64,000 nt of DNA from Nicotiana tabacum (taxonomy: Eukaryota > Streptophyta > Magnoliopsida > Solanales > Solanaceae). The stretch is from positions 131,730,716 to 131,794,715 of the forward strand of contig NC_134085.1 in the NCBI RefSeq assembly GCF_000715075.1, given 5' to 3'. The translations under genes were made by a program, and so were the position numbers. Shown here in pieces: positions 35,512 to 47,791 of this stretch. Positions within the stretch are counted from its first letter, which is position 1. The number at the start of each line of letters is the position of its first letter. The notes below the pieces were generated by a model. The model ran no database searches. It saw only the letters and a list, made by a program, of their open reading frames with translations, and had not been told where the DNA came from.

Positions 35512-36567
35512 ACAACAACAACAACCCAGTATAATCCCACAAGTGGGGTCTGGGCAGGGTAGTATGTATGCATACCTTACCCCTACCCCGAAGCGATAAA
35601 GAGGCTGTTTCCGAAAGACTCTCGGCTTAAGATAATAAAAAGATAGAAGGAGAGAATATTAGATTCACCACGTAGATCATAGGGAAAAGGAACATGAAAT
35701 GTAGAAGAAAAATACAAAGCAAAAATGATGGCTAGTAAATGGATCCTGCGTCGAAAGTAGAAAATAGTAAGACACGACACTACTCCTAGCTATCTTAGAT
35801 AAAACCCCACCGTACTAGGCTCACAAAGGTACAAAGTAACGCCAGACTCAACAACTTCCAAGCCTACAACTGTAATACTCGACCTCCACAACTTCATATC
35901 AAGTGTCATGTCCTCGGAAATCTGAAGCCTTGCCATATCCTGCCTGATCACCTCTCCCCAATACTTCTTAGGCTGCCTTCTACCTCTTTTCATGCCTTTC
36001 ACGACCAGCCGCTCACACCTCCTTACTCGAGCATCTGGTTTTCTCCTCTGTACATGATCGAACCATCTGAGCCTCGCTTCTCGCATCTTGTCATCAATAG
36101 GAGCCACATGCACCTTCTCCCGAATGTCATCATTCCTAATCTTATCCATCCTAGTGTGCCCGCACATCCACCTCAACATCCTCATTTCTGCTACTTTCAT
36201 CTTTTGGATATGAGAGTTCTTAACATGCCAACACTCAACCACATACATCATGGCCGGTCTAACCACCGCTTTATAGAACTTACCTTTGAGTATTGTTGGC
36301 ACTCTCTTGTCACACAAGACTCTAGATTCCAACCTCGACTTCACCCATCCTACACCAATACGTCGTGTGACATCCCTGTCGATCTCCCCTCCCCTGTGGA
36401 TAACCGAACCAAGGTACTTGAAGCTACCTCTACTTGGGATAACCTATGACTCAAGCCTCATATCCACACCTACTTCCCCCAACCCAGCGCTGAACTTACA
36501 CTCGAGGTATTCTGTCTTCGTTTTGCTTAGCTTGAAACCCTTAGACTCAAGAGTCTGTCTTTAAACA
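35512..36567 (-). mobile_element. 5'-truncated RTE-like LINE
   Basis: On the minus strand the final part of a LINE reverse transcriptase is followed by a 3' tail ending in repeated TTG (plus strand CAACAACAACAAC at about 35512-35525). The upstream end stops abruptly near 36567, the 5' truncation usual for LINEs. The tail just before the TTG run (GGGATTATACTGGG) is shared with the SINE at 50238-50465. No convincing target duplication could be picked by eye. Confidence 0.85.
35790..36567 (-). pseudogene. LINE reverse transcriptase C-terminal fragment
   Basis: Read right to left, one frame runs from [19 protein letters not shown] through a single in-frame TAG near 36448, then FKYLGSVIHRGGEID and on through CDKRVPTILKGKFYKAVVRPAM to RMLRWMCGHTRMDKIRND, ARLRWFDHVQRR and KKYWGEVIRQDM. 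These are typical of the region after the RT catalytic domain in plant RTE-type LINEs. The catalytic FADD-type box and the endonuclease are absent because of the truncation. It would have reverse-transcribed the LINE and, in trans, SINE RNAs with the same tail. Confidence 0.85.
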
Positions 36568-37024
36568 TATTAAATTTCTAATATAAAATTTCATAGAGGT
36601 ATTTTTGTTTCTATGAGCTTTTCTCCTTTATGTGATCAACTATTAATCAATTTTTCTTGATATCAGAAGATGAGTTTGATTTTGATGACGCATCATGAGA
36701 TCTTTTTTTACTTATAGAACTACGGGTTTACAATTAAACTAAGAAATTATACTATTTAATTAAGTTGATCTTTCATTTGTTCTACAATTTGATCATTTTA
36801 TATTTGAATGATGTTATTTCAAAAGGATATCTAAACTTATATACTTCCAGCAATAGGATCTTTCTCTTATTAGCTTTTAGTATGTGAAATAGAAGCTGAG
36901 TAGAGAATCATAGCATAGATGTCCAATTATCTTTGCATCTTTGCTAAACTATTAAGTTGATAATCTCAGGTCAGCCTTTATCTTTCTATTCTTATCAATA
37001 TTCTTTTTAATTATAGATTGTGAG
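36568..37024. other. AT-rich CACTA interior between LINE and Z(+)
   Basis: I see no gene or repeat structure. The last five bases, GTGAG (37020-37024), form the left target duplication of Z(+). Confidence 0.6.
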
Positions 37025-37947
37025 TGTGACGACCCGGAAGGTCATTTTAATAATTAACACATTGATCCTCTATTAACTGTTTTTTCTGTATTTATTTCTA
37101 CTATTTTGATTTGCTGGGATGTTCAGCTTTGAGTTTTGGGATACTTAGTCCCTAAATGAGAGCTTAAGCGTTGGAAATTTGATTGTAGTCAGAACAGTGT
37201 GAAGACGACCTCGAAATGGAATTTTGTTAGCTCCGTTGCATTATTTCGGGCTTAGGGGGATGTTCGGATTGTGTGTTGGAGGTTCGTAGCTAATTAGGCT
37301 TGAAATGCCGAAAGGTTGAATTTCAAAGTTTCCGGTTCAATAAAGAGATTTTGATCCGAGGGTCGGAATGGAATTCCGGAAGTTGGAGTAACTCCATAGT
37401 GTTGAATGTGACGCGTGTGCAAAATTTCAGGTCATTCAGACGAGGTTTGATAGACTTTTTGATTGAAAGCGTATTATTTGAGTTTTAGAGTTCTTAGGCT
37501 TGAATTCATGGTTGATTCCTTGTTTCGATGTTTTTTTAGGTGTTTTAAGGATTGGTTGAAGTTTGGACAGCGGTATTGTACTTGTTTGTGCCTTTGGATG
37601 AGGTCCCGGGGGCCTCAGGATGATTTCGGGTGGTTACCGGAAAGTTGAAAAGTTGGAAATTGCAGCTGAAGTCTTTGGGATGCTATCATAACCGCATCTG
37701 CAGTTGGTAGGCCGCAGATGCAACTATCGCAGATGCAGAGTTGAGCCGCAAAAGCGGCTAAGAGGAATTTGAGCAGGGACCACAGAAACGATAAGATTAC
37801 TGCACCTGCGGGACAACAAGTGCGGCATCTGGGTCGCAGTTGCGGAGATGGAACTTTAAGTGAGAACCGCAGAAGCAGTTCCCCAACCGCAGAAGCGGTA
37901 TCGCAGATGCGATGGGTGGACCGCAGATGCGGGATTGCTGGGCAGAA

Positions 37948-37958
37948 TATATAAATAG
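37948..37958 (+). promoter_or_regulatory. TATA box of the Z(+) 5' LTR promoter
   Basis: TATATAAATAG is a near-ideal plant TATA box. It is conserved at 45386-45396 in the 3' LTR and as a weaker version in both Z(-) LTRs. It sits just downstream of the palindrome cluster, so transcription would start roughly 30 bp further on. Confidence 0.75.
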
Positions 37959-38815
37959 TTGCCTTCACGAATTTGAGATATTCTTTCACCATTTTCATCC
38001 GGGAAGTGAGCTTTTAGGAAGGTTTTTGAGAGGTAATTCAAGGGAACTTCGAGGAGGTAAGATTCTTGGAACCTAAACTCGTTATTGAGGTGAGTTTTAT
38101 CATTATAAACATGACAATTTAAGGAAAAATCAGTGGTAAATTTGGGGGTTAGGGCTTGACTAACTAGAGACCTTTGAAGGATGATTTGAGGGACCGTTTG
38201 AGGTCCGATTTTGGTGATTTTCTTATGACTAAACTCATGAGAGTGTAAGAATTCTGGAAATGTAAATTTTACCTGATTCGTAGATGTGGGCCCGAGGGGT
38301 ATTTTGGTCATTTTACCTAATTTCGCATATTAGCTTAGAATTTAATTATAGAATCAGTTACTTGAAGTGTTATTTATATTATGCAATTGAATTGAATAGA
38401 TTTGGGCCATTTGGAGTCAAGTACTCATGGCAAGAACGTGGTTTCAAGTTGATTTTGAGCCGGTTCGAGATAAGTGGCTTGCCTAACCTTGTGTGGGGGA
38501 CCTTCCCTTAGGATTTGGTATTACTGTTAATTGAAATGCCTTGTACGTGAGGTGACGAGTGCATACTTATGTTAATTGTTGAAAATCCGATTTTCATTAA
38601 GTAAGTACTAATATATTTCTTTTCATATTTATATTACCTGCATTTAAAGCATGTTGTTATCTTAGGAAAGCATGTCTATGTATCTTAATTGCCTTATTTG
38701 CTCAAACTGCTTTACCTGAATTCCGTGCAGCATGCTAGGCTAGAATTACTTGTTTGCCTTGATATGAAATTGACATTTCTGAATATTTTCCTGATGCTGA
38801 TATGTAATTACATTT

Positions 38816-39055
38816 GGGACTACGGATGTGGGATTCCGGTAGCTCCCCCTTGTATGTTTATTTGGGACTACGGATGTGGGATTCCAGTAGCTCCCCCTTG
38901 TTTGTTTATTTGGGACTAAGGATGTGGGATTCCGGTAGCTCCCCCTTATCTGTTTATTTGGGACTATGGATGTGGGATTCCGGTAGCTCCTCCTTATCTG
39001 TTTATTTGGGACTAATCCCTGCACAGTTATATGGAACTACAGGACTTCACATAAT
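38816..39055 (+). repeat. 48-bp tandem repeat in the Z(+) 5' LTR, about five units
   Basis: Unit starts (GGGACTA) fall at 38816, 38864, 38912, 38960 and 39008, exactly 48 bp apart. The first four are nearly identical (GGATGTGGGATTCCGGTAGC core) and the fifth is partial. Degenerate related units with GGACTA...GATCC continue to about 39260. The 3' LTR has about three units. Repetitive ORFs on both strands here are by-products of the repeat. Confidence 0.92.
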
Positions 39056-39928
39056 AGATTCCCCCAGTATTGGATATTTATATTTGGGACTACGGATCGG
39101 GATTTTGTAGATCCCCGCGCATTGATAGTTGGACTAAGGGACGGGATCCCATGAGATCCTTCGGATATATATGATGGACTATAGGATGATATCCCAGGAG
39201 ATCCACTCGATAGATGTAATTGGGACTACAGGACGGTATCCTAAAAGGTACCCCGATTGTTATCTCTGTGTTGAGTTGTATTTCCTTTCCGTGATTATCT
39301 TGTCTCTGTTCTAGTTGTTGTTGTTCTTTATATTCTATGTTATTTCTTATTGTTGCACTTAATTATACTGTCTTATTCTACACTATTAGACCTTATATTT
39401 TATTTAACCTCAGTAGGGCCCTGACCTTCCTCATCACTACCCGACTGAGGTTAGCCTTGGCACTTACTGAGTACCGATGTGGTGTACCCATGCCCTTCTG
39501 CATAGGATTTTCATATGAAGATCCAGGTACCCTGACTCAGTCCTATCACCCTTGAGGAGAGGCGATTGTTCTAGAGACTTCGAGGTATATCTGCCGCGTC
39601 TGCAGACCGAGGAGTCCCTTTCTATTCTCCCTATTGTATTAGCCCTTCTGTATTTCTTTTCCTTGTTAGATATTCTGGAGTTAGACATTGGTAGACATTC
39701 CAAGGCTTGTGGATTCATGGGTTCCGGTTTTTGGGAAAATGTATCGGTTTTAAGAGTTAATATTGTGTATCCCAAGCGTCACTTTTAAACGTTGTTTATT
39801 TACTCTATTTATTGTTTAAATTATTTTCTTCCGCAAATTTGGTTTATCTTCCGCAATTTAGGCTTACCTAGTCGTAGAGATTAGGAGTTATCACGATGGT
39901 TCACGGAGGGTGAACTGGGGTCGTGACA

Positions 39929-39948
39929 GAGTTGGTATCAAAGCTCTA
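39929..39948 (+). other. Primer-binding site of Z(+)
   Basis: GAGTTGGTATCAAAGC follows the LTR directly. It matches the initiator tRNA-Met site except for one base in TGGTATCAGAGC. Confidence 0.85.
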
Positions 39949-40131
39949 GGTTCATAGGAGTCATGAATCACAAGCCGGTTTATTAGAGTCTCGTAGATCG
40001 GTACGGAGACGTCTATACTTATCTACGAGAGGCTATGTAATCGTTAGGAAAATTCCACTTCATTTGATTTCCCTATCGTGCGAGTTTTTGACATTATGAA
40101 TCCTAAACCTATGTCTTCTATTCTCTCATAG

Positions 40132-40980
40132 ATGGTAATGACACGTGCTACCAGAGATGATCAGACACTCGCGCCCCCTACGAGAGCTGTTAGAGGTCAG
40201 GGCCGAGGTAGAGGCTGAGGATGCACATGTGGTGCAGCCAGAGCACCTGCGTGAACTGCCACCAAAGAGCCACCAGCAATTCCAACCAGAGCCCAGGCAC
40301 CGGATGCGCCTACTGCTACTACTACTCCAGCACTTAAGTAGACATCAGCAAAGTTCTTGAGCATGTTTGGTACATTAGTTCAGGCGGGGTTGATTTAGGT
40401 TGTACCACCTACTTCACATATCAGGGAAGGGACCCAGACTTCCGCCACCCCCACTCCAGAGTAGTGAGTTCTCATTGGTCGGGTTCCAGGTGTCATAGCA
40501 ACACAGCCTGTGGTCCCAGTTCAGCGGGTGGTGAGGACCTCTCGCCCAGTAAAGGACAGGTTGGTCCAGGAGAGAGAGGACAAATGAGGTCAGGAGAGAG
40601 AGTATAGGGAAATGAGGAGACCTCGTAGACTATAGATACCCATTGGTTCTTATTTTGGAGGAAGAGTACGGCATGGTAGAGGTTTTGTGGGTCAGCCAGC
40701 TCAGTTTGCATCTCAAATTTCACGAAGTATTTCAGGTGTTCAGGGGTCTTGGAGTACCCATACCACACAGTTTCCACTGCCACGTCCTCCCAGAGCTTGT
40801 TTTGAGTGTGGTGACATACGCCATACGGTGAGGGATTTCCCTAGACATGGGAGGAGTGCACCTCCATAGACTTCTCAGCCACAACGTGCTCCGCAAAGTT
40901 CTCAGGCTATGATCACAGCACCAGTTGCTACCCCACCTGCTCAGCCAGCTAGAGGGGAAGGCTGGGCCAGATATTATGCC
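40132..40980 (+). pseudogene. gag: Z(+) gag remnant with internal deletion and defective zinc knuckle
   Basis: The ATG at 40132 opens MVMTRATRDDQTLAPPTRAV and stops after about 28 codons at a TGA. The following stretch is Pro/Gln-rich in a shifted frame. The capsid domain expected before the nucleocapsid is missing, as in Z(-), so the loss is probably ancestral to both copies. The knuckle (40798-40839) reads CFECGDIRHTVRDF: the fourth ligand, Cys, is Phe. Confidence 0.8.
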
Positions 40981-43900
40981 CTTCCTACCCATACCGAGGC
41001 TATTGCTTCCAATTCTATCATCACAGGTATTATACTGGTTTGTCACAGAGATGCTTCACTTCTATCTATCCAGGCTCCACTTACTCTTATGTGTCTTCTT
41101 ATTTTGCTCCGTATTTGGGTGTACCTCGGGATTCTTTAAGTTCTCAAGTTTATGTTTCTACTCCTGTGGGCGATTCTCTTGTTGTGGACCGCATTTATCG
41201 GTCGTGTTTGGTTGCTCTTAGTGATTTTGAGACCAAAGCCGATTTATTGTTGCTCAGCATAGTAGATTTTGATATTATCTTGGGCATTGACTGGTTGTCG
41301 CCCCACTATGCTATTCTTGATTGTCACGCCAATACCGTGACGATGGCTATGGAAGGTGTACCGCATGTTGAGTGGAAGGGTCCTTTAGATCACACTCCCA
41401 GTAGAGTTATTTCTTTTCTTAAAGCTCAGTGTATGGTTGAGAAGGGTGTGACACGTATTTAGCTTATATGAGAGATGTCAGTGTTGATACCCCTTCAGTT
41501 GATTCAGTTCCAGTAGTATGGAATTTTCCCGATGTGTTCTAGCTGATCTTCTAGGCATGCCGCCTGATAGAAATATTGATTTTGGCATTGATCTGTTGCC
41601 GGGCACTCAGCCCATTTCTGTTCCTTTGTACCGTATGGCTCCTCCTGAGTTCAAGGAGTTGAATGATCAGTTACAGGAATTGCTTGATAAGGTTTTTATT
41701 TGGCCTAGTGTATCACCTTTGGGTGCACCTGTCTTGTTTGTGAAGAAAAATGATGGTTCTATGCATATGTGTATTGATTATCGCCAGTTGAACAAGGTTA
41801 CAGTGAAGAACCGTTATCCTTTGCCTTATATTGATGATCTGTTTAACCAGCTTCACTGCGCACGGGTGTTTTCAAAGATTGACTTGTGCTCAGGTTACCA
41901 TTAGTTAAAGATTACGGAGCCAAATATCCCGAAGACTGCTTTTAGGACTCGGTATGGTCATTACGAGTTTCTTGTTATGTCATTTAGGCTGACCAATGCC
42001 CCAGCAACCTTTATGCATTTGATGCATAGTGTGTTCCGGCCGTATCTTGATGCGTTCATCATTGTCTTTATTGATGATATCCTGGTGTATTCTTGGAGTC
42101 GGGAAGATCATGAGCAATACCTAAGGACTATACTTCATACTCTAGGAGAAAAGAAGTTATATGCTAATTTCTCGAAATGTGAGTTTTGGTTGGGTTCTGT
42201 GGCATTCTTAGGCCACGTGGTGTCGAGTGAGGGTATTCAGGTGGATCCGAAGAAAGTAGAGGTCGTGCAGAGTTTGCCTAGACCATTCTCAGCTACATAT
42301 ATCCGCAGTTTTCTTGGCTTGTCGGGTTATTATCGTCGTTTTGTTGAGGGGTTTTCAACGATTGCAGCCCCTATAACCAGATTAACCCAGAAAGGTACTC
42401 CATTCCAGGGGATTGAAGAGTGTGAGGCGAGCTTTCAGAAGCTCAAGACAACTTTGACTACAACCCCATTTTTGATATTGCCTATAGGTTCGGGGTGTTA
42501 CACTGTCTATTGTGATGCCTCAAGGATTGGCCTTGGAGCGATTTTGATGCAAAACGGTAGGATGATTGCCTACGCGTCCAGATAGTTGAAGGTGTATGAA
42601 AAAAAACTACCTTGTTCACGATCTAGAGTTAGTTGCCATTGTGCACACCCTGAAGATCTGGCTCCATTATTTGAATGATGTGCCTTGTGAGATTTATACT
42701 GATCGTCGGAGCTTGTAGCACCTGTTCAAGCAAAAGGATCTTAATTTGCGCTAGAGGAGGTGGTTGGAGTCGTTGAAGGACTATGATATCACTATTTTGT
42801 ATCACCCGATCAAGGCCAATGTGGTGGCGATGATTTGAGTCGCCGGTCAGAGATTTTGGGGAGTTTGGCTTATTTACTAGCATCGGAGAGGCATATGGCG
42901 ATGGATGTTCAGGCCTTAGCCAGCTAATTTGTGAGATTGAACCTTTCGGAGCCCAGTTGGGTTCATGCTTGCGTGGTTTCTCGGTCTTCCTTATTTGATC
43001 ATATCAGGGAGCGTCATTATAATGACCCTCATTGCTTGTACTCAAGGACAAGGTTCAACACGGTGATGCTAAAGATATGACTATTGGTAAGGACGGGGTA
43101 TTGAGGATGCATGGTCGAATTTGTGTACCCAGTGTTGATAGGCTTCAGAAGTTGATTCTGGAGGAGGCCCACAGTTCGCAGTATTCCATCCATCCAGGTG
43201 TCACAAAGATGTATCAGGATTTGAGACAACACTATTAGTAGAGGCGGATGAAGAAGGATATAGTTAGATTTGTAGCTCGGTGCCTCAACTGTCAGCAGGT
43301 GAAGTATGAGCACCAGAGATCGAGTGGGTTGCTTCAGCAGAGAGAGATTCCAGAGTGGAAGTGGGAGTGGATCACCATGGACTGTGTAGTTGGGCCCCCA
43401 CAGACTTTGAGGAAGTTCGATGCTATTTAGGTGATCGTGGATCGGCTGACCAAGTCCGCTCACTTCATTCCTGTGTGCACTACCTATTCTTCGGAGCGTC
43501 TAACAGAGATTTATATCCAAGAGATTGTTCGTCTGTATGGTATTCCAGTTTCCATTATTTCAGATAGAGGTACTCAATTCACATATTAGTTCTAGAGGGC
43601 AGTTTAGCATGAGTTGGGTACTCAGGTAGAGTTGAGTGCAGCATTTCACCCTCAGACGGACGGACAGTCCGAGCGCACTATTCAGATTCTTGAGGATATG
43701 CTCCGTGCGTGTGTGATTGATTTTGGAGGGTCTTGGGATCAATTCTTGCCATTGGTAGAGTTTGCTTACAACAACAGCTATCAATCCAGCATTCAGATGG
43801 CACCGTATGATGCTTTATATGGTAGGCGGTGTAGATTCCCGATGGATTGGTTTGAGCCGGGTGAGGCTAGATTATTGGGTACATACTTGGTTTAGGATGT

Positions 43901-44456
43901 TTTGGAGAAAGTTAAGGTGATCCAAGATAGACTCTGTATAGCCCAGTCCAGACAGAAGAGTTACACAGACCGGAAGGTTCGTGATGTTTCCTATATGGTT
44001 GGAGAGCGGGTTCTGCTTCGGGTTTCGCCTATGAAGGGCGTTATGAGATTTGGGAAGAAATGGAAGTTGAGTCTTGGGTTTATTGGCCCTTTTGAGATAT
44101 TGAGGCGTGTTGGGGAGGTTGCTTATGAGCTTTCCTTACCTCCCAGCTTGGCAGGAGTTCATCCGGTATTTCATGTTTCGATGCTCCAGAGGTATCACGG
44201 TGATCCATCGCACGTGTTGGATTTCAGTTCAGTCCGGTTGGACAAGGATCTTTCCTATGTTGAGGAGCCAGTGGCAATATTGGACAGGCAGGCTAGAAAG
44301 TTGAGGTCAAGGAATATTGCATCAGTAAAGGTTTAGTGGCGGGGTCAGCCGATCGAGGAGGCAACCTGGGAGACCGAGCAGGATATGTGCAGTTGTTACC
44401 CTCATCTTTTCACTACTTCAGGTATGTCTCTATGCTCGTTCGAGGATGAATGAATG
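40981..44456 (+). pseudogene. pol: Z(+) pol: protease, RT, RNase H, integrase, chromodomain
   Basis: Protease: the active-site Asp is lost (YPGSTYSYVSS at about 41070-41100), while DIILGIDWL remains. RT from about 41518: [14 protein letters not shown], motif [12 protein letters not shown] and FIDDILVYS (about 42069-42095). RNase H has [12 protein letters not shown]. Integrase has CLNCQQVK, the core, and a long C-terminal frame (43902-44336), then the chromodomain after a TAG at 44334-44336. In-frame TAG codons occur at 41902, 42583, 42716, 42752, 43236, 43239, 43428, 43593, 43605, 43893 and 44334. At each, Z(-) keeps CAG, CAA or TGG. A purine tract (GTAGGAGGA) precedes the 3' LTR. Confidence 0.9.
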
Positions 44457-44472
44457 TTTAAGTGTAGGAGGA

Positions 44473-47291
44473 TGTGATGACCCGACCGGTCGTCTTAAGA
44501 ATTAACGCCTCGATCCCCTATTAACTGCTTTCCCCATGTTTATTTCTGCTATTTTGATTTGTCGGGATGTTCGGTTTGGAGAGTTTTGGGATACTTAGTC
44601 CCTAAATGAGAGCTTAAGTGTTGGAAATTTGACCATAATCGGAACAATGTGAAGACATCCTCGGAATGGAATTCCGATGGTTTCGTTATCTCCATTGCGT
44701 GATTTCGGGCTTAGCGGCATGTTCGGATTGTGTTTTGGAGGTTCGTAGCTAATTTAGGCTTCAAATGCCGAAAGGTCGAATTTCGAAGTTTTCGGTTTGA
44801 TAGTGAGATTTTGATCTGAGTGTCATAATGGAATTCCAGAAGTTGGAGTAGCTGCGTAGTGTTGAATGTGATGTGTGTGAAAAAATTTAGGTCATTCAGG
44901 CAAAGGTTTGATAGACTTTTTGATCGAAAGCGTATTTTTAGAGTTTTGGAGTTCTTAGGCTTGAATTCGTGGTTGATTCATCGTTTCGATATTGTTTAAG
45001 GTGTTTTAAGGATTGGTATAAGTTTGGACAGGGGTATTGGACTTGTTTGTGCCTTTGGTTGAGGTCCCGAGGGCCTCGGGATGATTTCGAGTGGTTACCG
45101 GGAAGTTGGAAAGTTGGAAATTGTAGCTGAAGTCTTTGGGCTGTTGTCATAACCGCATCTGTATTTGGTAGGTTGTAGATGCGACTACCGCAGATGCGGA
45201 GTTGAGCCGTAGAAGCGGCTAAGAGGAATTTGAGCAGACCGCAGAAGCGATAAGATTTCCACACATGCGGGACAGCAGATGTGGCATCTGAGTCACAGGT
45301 GTGGAGATGGAACTTTAAGTGAGAACCGCAGAAGCGGTATCGCAGATGCGATGGGTGGACCGCAGATGCAGATTGCTGGGCAGAATATATAAATAGTTGC
45401 CTTCGCGAATTTGAGCTATTCTTTCACCATTTTCATCCGGGAAGTGAGCTTTTGGGGAAGTTTCTGAGAGGGAATTCCAGGGCACCTAGAGGAGGTAAGA
45501 TTCTTGGAACCTAAACTCATTATTGAGGTAATTTTTATCATTATATACATGAAAATTAAAGGAAACATCAGTGGTAAATTTGGGGGTTAGAACTTGACTA
45601 ATTAGAGACCTTTGAGTGATGATTTGAGGAACCATTTGAGGTCCGTTTGGTACTTTTGGTATGATTGAACTCGTGAGAGTGTGAGGATTCTGAAAATATA
45701 AATTGTACTGGATTCCGAGACGTGGGCCCGAGGGGCATTTTGGTCATTTTACCTAATTTCGCATATTAGCTAAGAATTTAATTGTAGAATCAGTTACTTG
45801 AAGTGTTATTTATATTATGCAATTCAATTGAATAGATTTGGGCCATTTGGAGTCGAGTACTCGTGGCAAGAACGTGGTTTCGAGTTGATTTTTAGCCAGT
45901 TCGAGGTAAGTGGCTTGCCTAACCTTGTGTGGGGGAAACTCCTCCTTAGGATTTGGTATACTGTTAATTGAAATGCCTTGCACGTAAGGTGACGAGTGCG
46001 TACTTGTGCTAATTATTAAAAATTCGGTTTTCATTAAGTAATACTAGTATATTTCTTTTCCTGTTTATATTACCTGCATTTAAAGCCTGTTGTTAGCTTA
46101 GGAAAGCATGTCTAAGTGTTTTAATTGCCTTATTTTCTCAAACTTCTTTACCTAAATTCTGTGCAGCATGCTACGTTAGAATTACTTGTTTGCCTTGATA
46201 TGAAATTGACATTTCTGAATGTTTTCCTGATGCTGCAGTGTAATTACATTTGGGACTACGGATGTGGGATTCCGGTAGCTCCCCCTTGTCTGTTTATTAG
46301 GACTACAGATGTGGGATTCCGGTAGCTCCCCCTTGTCTGTTTATTTGGGACTACGGATGTGAGATTTCGGTAGATCCCCCTGCACAGTTATATGGAACTA
46401 CAGGACTGCACCCGGTAGATTCCCTCAGTACTGGGTATTTTTATTTGGGACTACGGATCGGGATTTCGGTAGATCCCCGCGCACTAATAGTTCAACTACA
46501 GGATGGGATCCCGGGAGATCCTTCGAATATATATGATGGACTATGGGACGGTATAACGGGAGATCCACTGGATCGATGTAATTGTGACTACATGATGATA
46601 TCCTGGAAGGTACCCCGGTTGTTATCTCTGTATTGAGTTATATTTCTTTTCCGTGATTATGTTGTCTCTGTTCTAATTGATGTTGTTCTTTCTATTCTAT
46701 GTTATTTCTTACTGTTGCACTTAATTATACTATCTTATTCTACACTGTTAGACCTTATATTTTATTTAACCTTAGTAGGGCCCTGACATTCCTCGTCACT
46801 ACCCGACCGAGGTTAGGCTTGGCACTTACTGAGTACCGCTGTGGTGTACTCATGCCCCTTCTGTGTAGATTTTTCATGTGCAAATCCAGGTACCTTGACT
46901 CCTCCTATCACCCTTCAGGCGAGACGACTGTTCCAGAGACTTCGAGGTATATCTGTCGCGTCCGCAGACCGAGAAGTCCCTATCTATTCTCCCTATTGTA
47001 TTAGCCCTTCTGTATTTCTTTTCCTTGTTAGATATTCTAGTGTTAGACACTGGTAGACATCCTAAGGCTTGTGGATTCATGGGTTTTCGAGTTTTGGGAA
47101 AATGTATCGGTTTTAAGAGTTAATATTGTGTATGCCGAGCGACACTTTTAAACGCTGTTTATTTACTCTATTTCTGTTTTAAATTATTTTCTTCCGTAAA
47201 TTTTGTTTATCTTCCGCAATTTAGGCTTACCTAGTCGTAGAGACTAGGTGCCGTCACAATGGTTCACGGAGGGCAAACTGTGGCCGTGACA
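44473..47291 (+). repeat. 3' LTR of Z(+), 2.82 kb
   Basis: It starts TGTGATGACCCGACCGG and ends GGCCGTGACA. It is collinear with 37025-39928, with a palindrome cluster at about 45150-45370, TATA box at 45386-45396, and about three 48-bp units at about 46253-46390. Confidence 0.93.
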
Positions 47292-47791
47292 ATGAGATTT
47301 ATTTATGTGCTACTGAAATTTGGCTGTGAAGTTGCCAAGAAAGAGTTGATCAGCTCTGGTCAAAATATATTTTAGATAATTTCTACAACGTGGTTTAGTG
47401 CTTGACAAAGTAAGTATTACTTCAGCTAATTTTTACCCTCCACATATGACACCTACATGTGAATTTTGTGTTTAAGATAGAGAATTCCTGCTATTTTGGA
47501 TGGTCACATAGAAGGTGGAGGTCACAATTCACATGTGTGGATTTGTACAGAACTGAGTTGAAGTTGGTCATGTCTGAAAATTATCTATATTTATCAGGTC
47601 GAAGAAGAAAAAAGATTTTTCCAGGACGAAGAAGTTAAGTTCCGTAGAATGACTAGGCTGTCGTCTACTGGTATTGTCAAGATTTTTTTATTTTTGGTAC
47701 TTGTACTCATTAATATAAAGAAGTGTGTGTTAGCATCACCATTGTTCAAACACTCAATATTCGTCGTCTTAAGAAACCATTGTATTTATTT
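47292..47791. other. CACTA interior between Z(+) and the small CACTA element
   Basis: No gene is recognised. The first five bases are Z(+)'s right target duplication and the last three (TTT, 47789-47791) are the left target duplication of the next element. Confidence 0.6.

Larger units (their letters stand above)
37025..39928 (+). repeat. 5' LTR of Z(+), 2.90 kb
   Basis: It starts TGTGACGACCCGG and ends GGGGTCGTGACA. It contains a palindrome cluster (about 37685-37935), a TATA box 13 bp beyond it, and a 48-bp tandem repeat (38816-about 39055). It is longer than its partner, partly through extra 48-bp units. Confidence 0.93.
37025..47291 (+). mobile_element. Gypsy Z(+), chromovirus, about 10.3 kb
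   Basis: LTRs at 37025-39928 and 44473-47291 (TGTGA...TGACA) flank primer site, gag remnant and pol with chromodomain. GTGAG on the left and ATGAG on the right (47292-47296) are a target duplication with one changed base. It is the same family as Z(-) at 20475-30309, in opposite orientation and inside the CACTA element. Confidence 0.92.

Noticed and set aside
38816..39055. CRISPR-like array
   Set aside because: Repeats are directly tandem with no unique spacers, lie inside a plant LTR and vary in number between LTRs. This is a minisatellite.
38746..39110. Repeat-protein ORFs on both strands
   Set aside because: The 48-bp LTR repeat is a multiple of three, so any stop-free frame stays open. 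Both strands show it and the 3' LTR does not preserve it.
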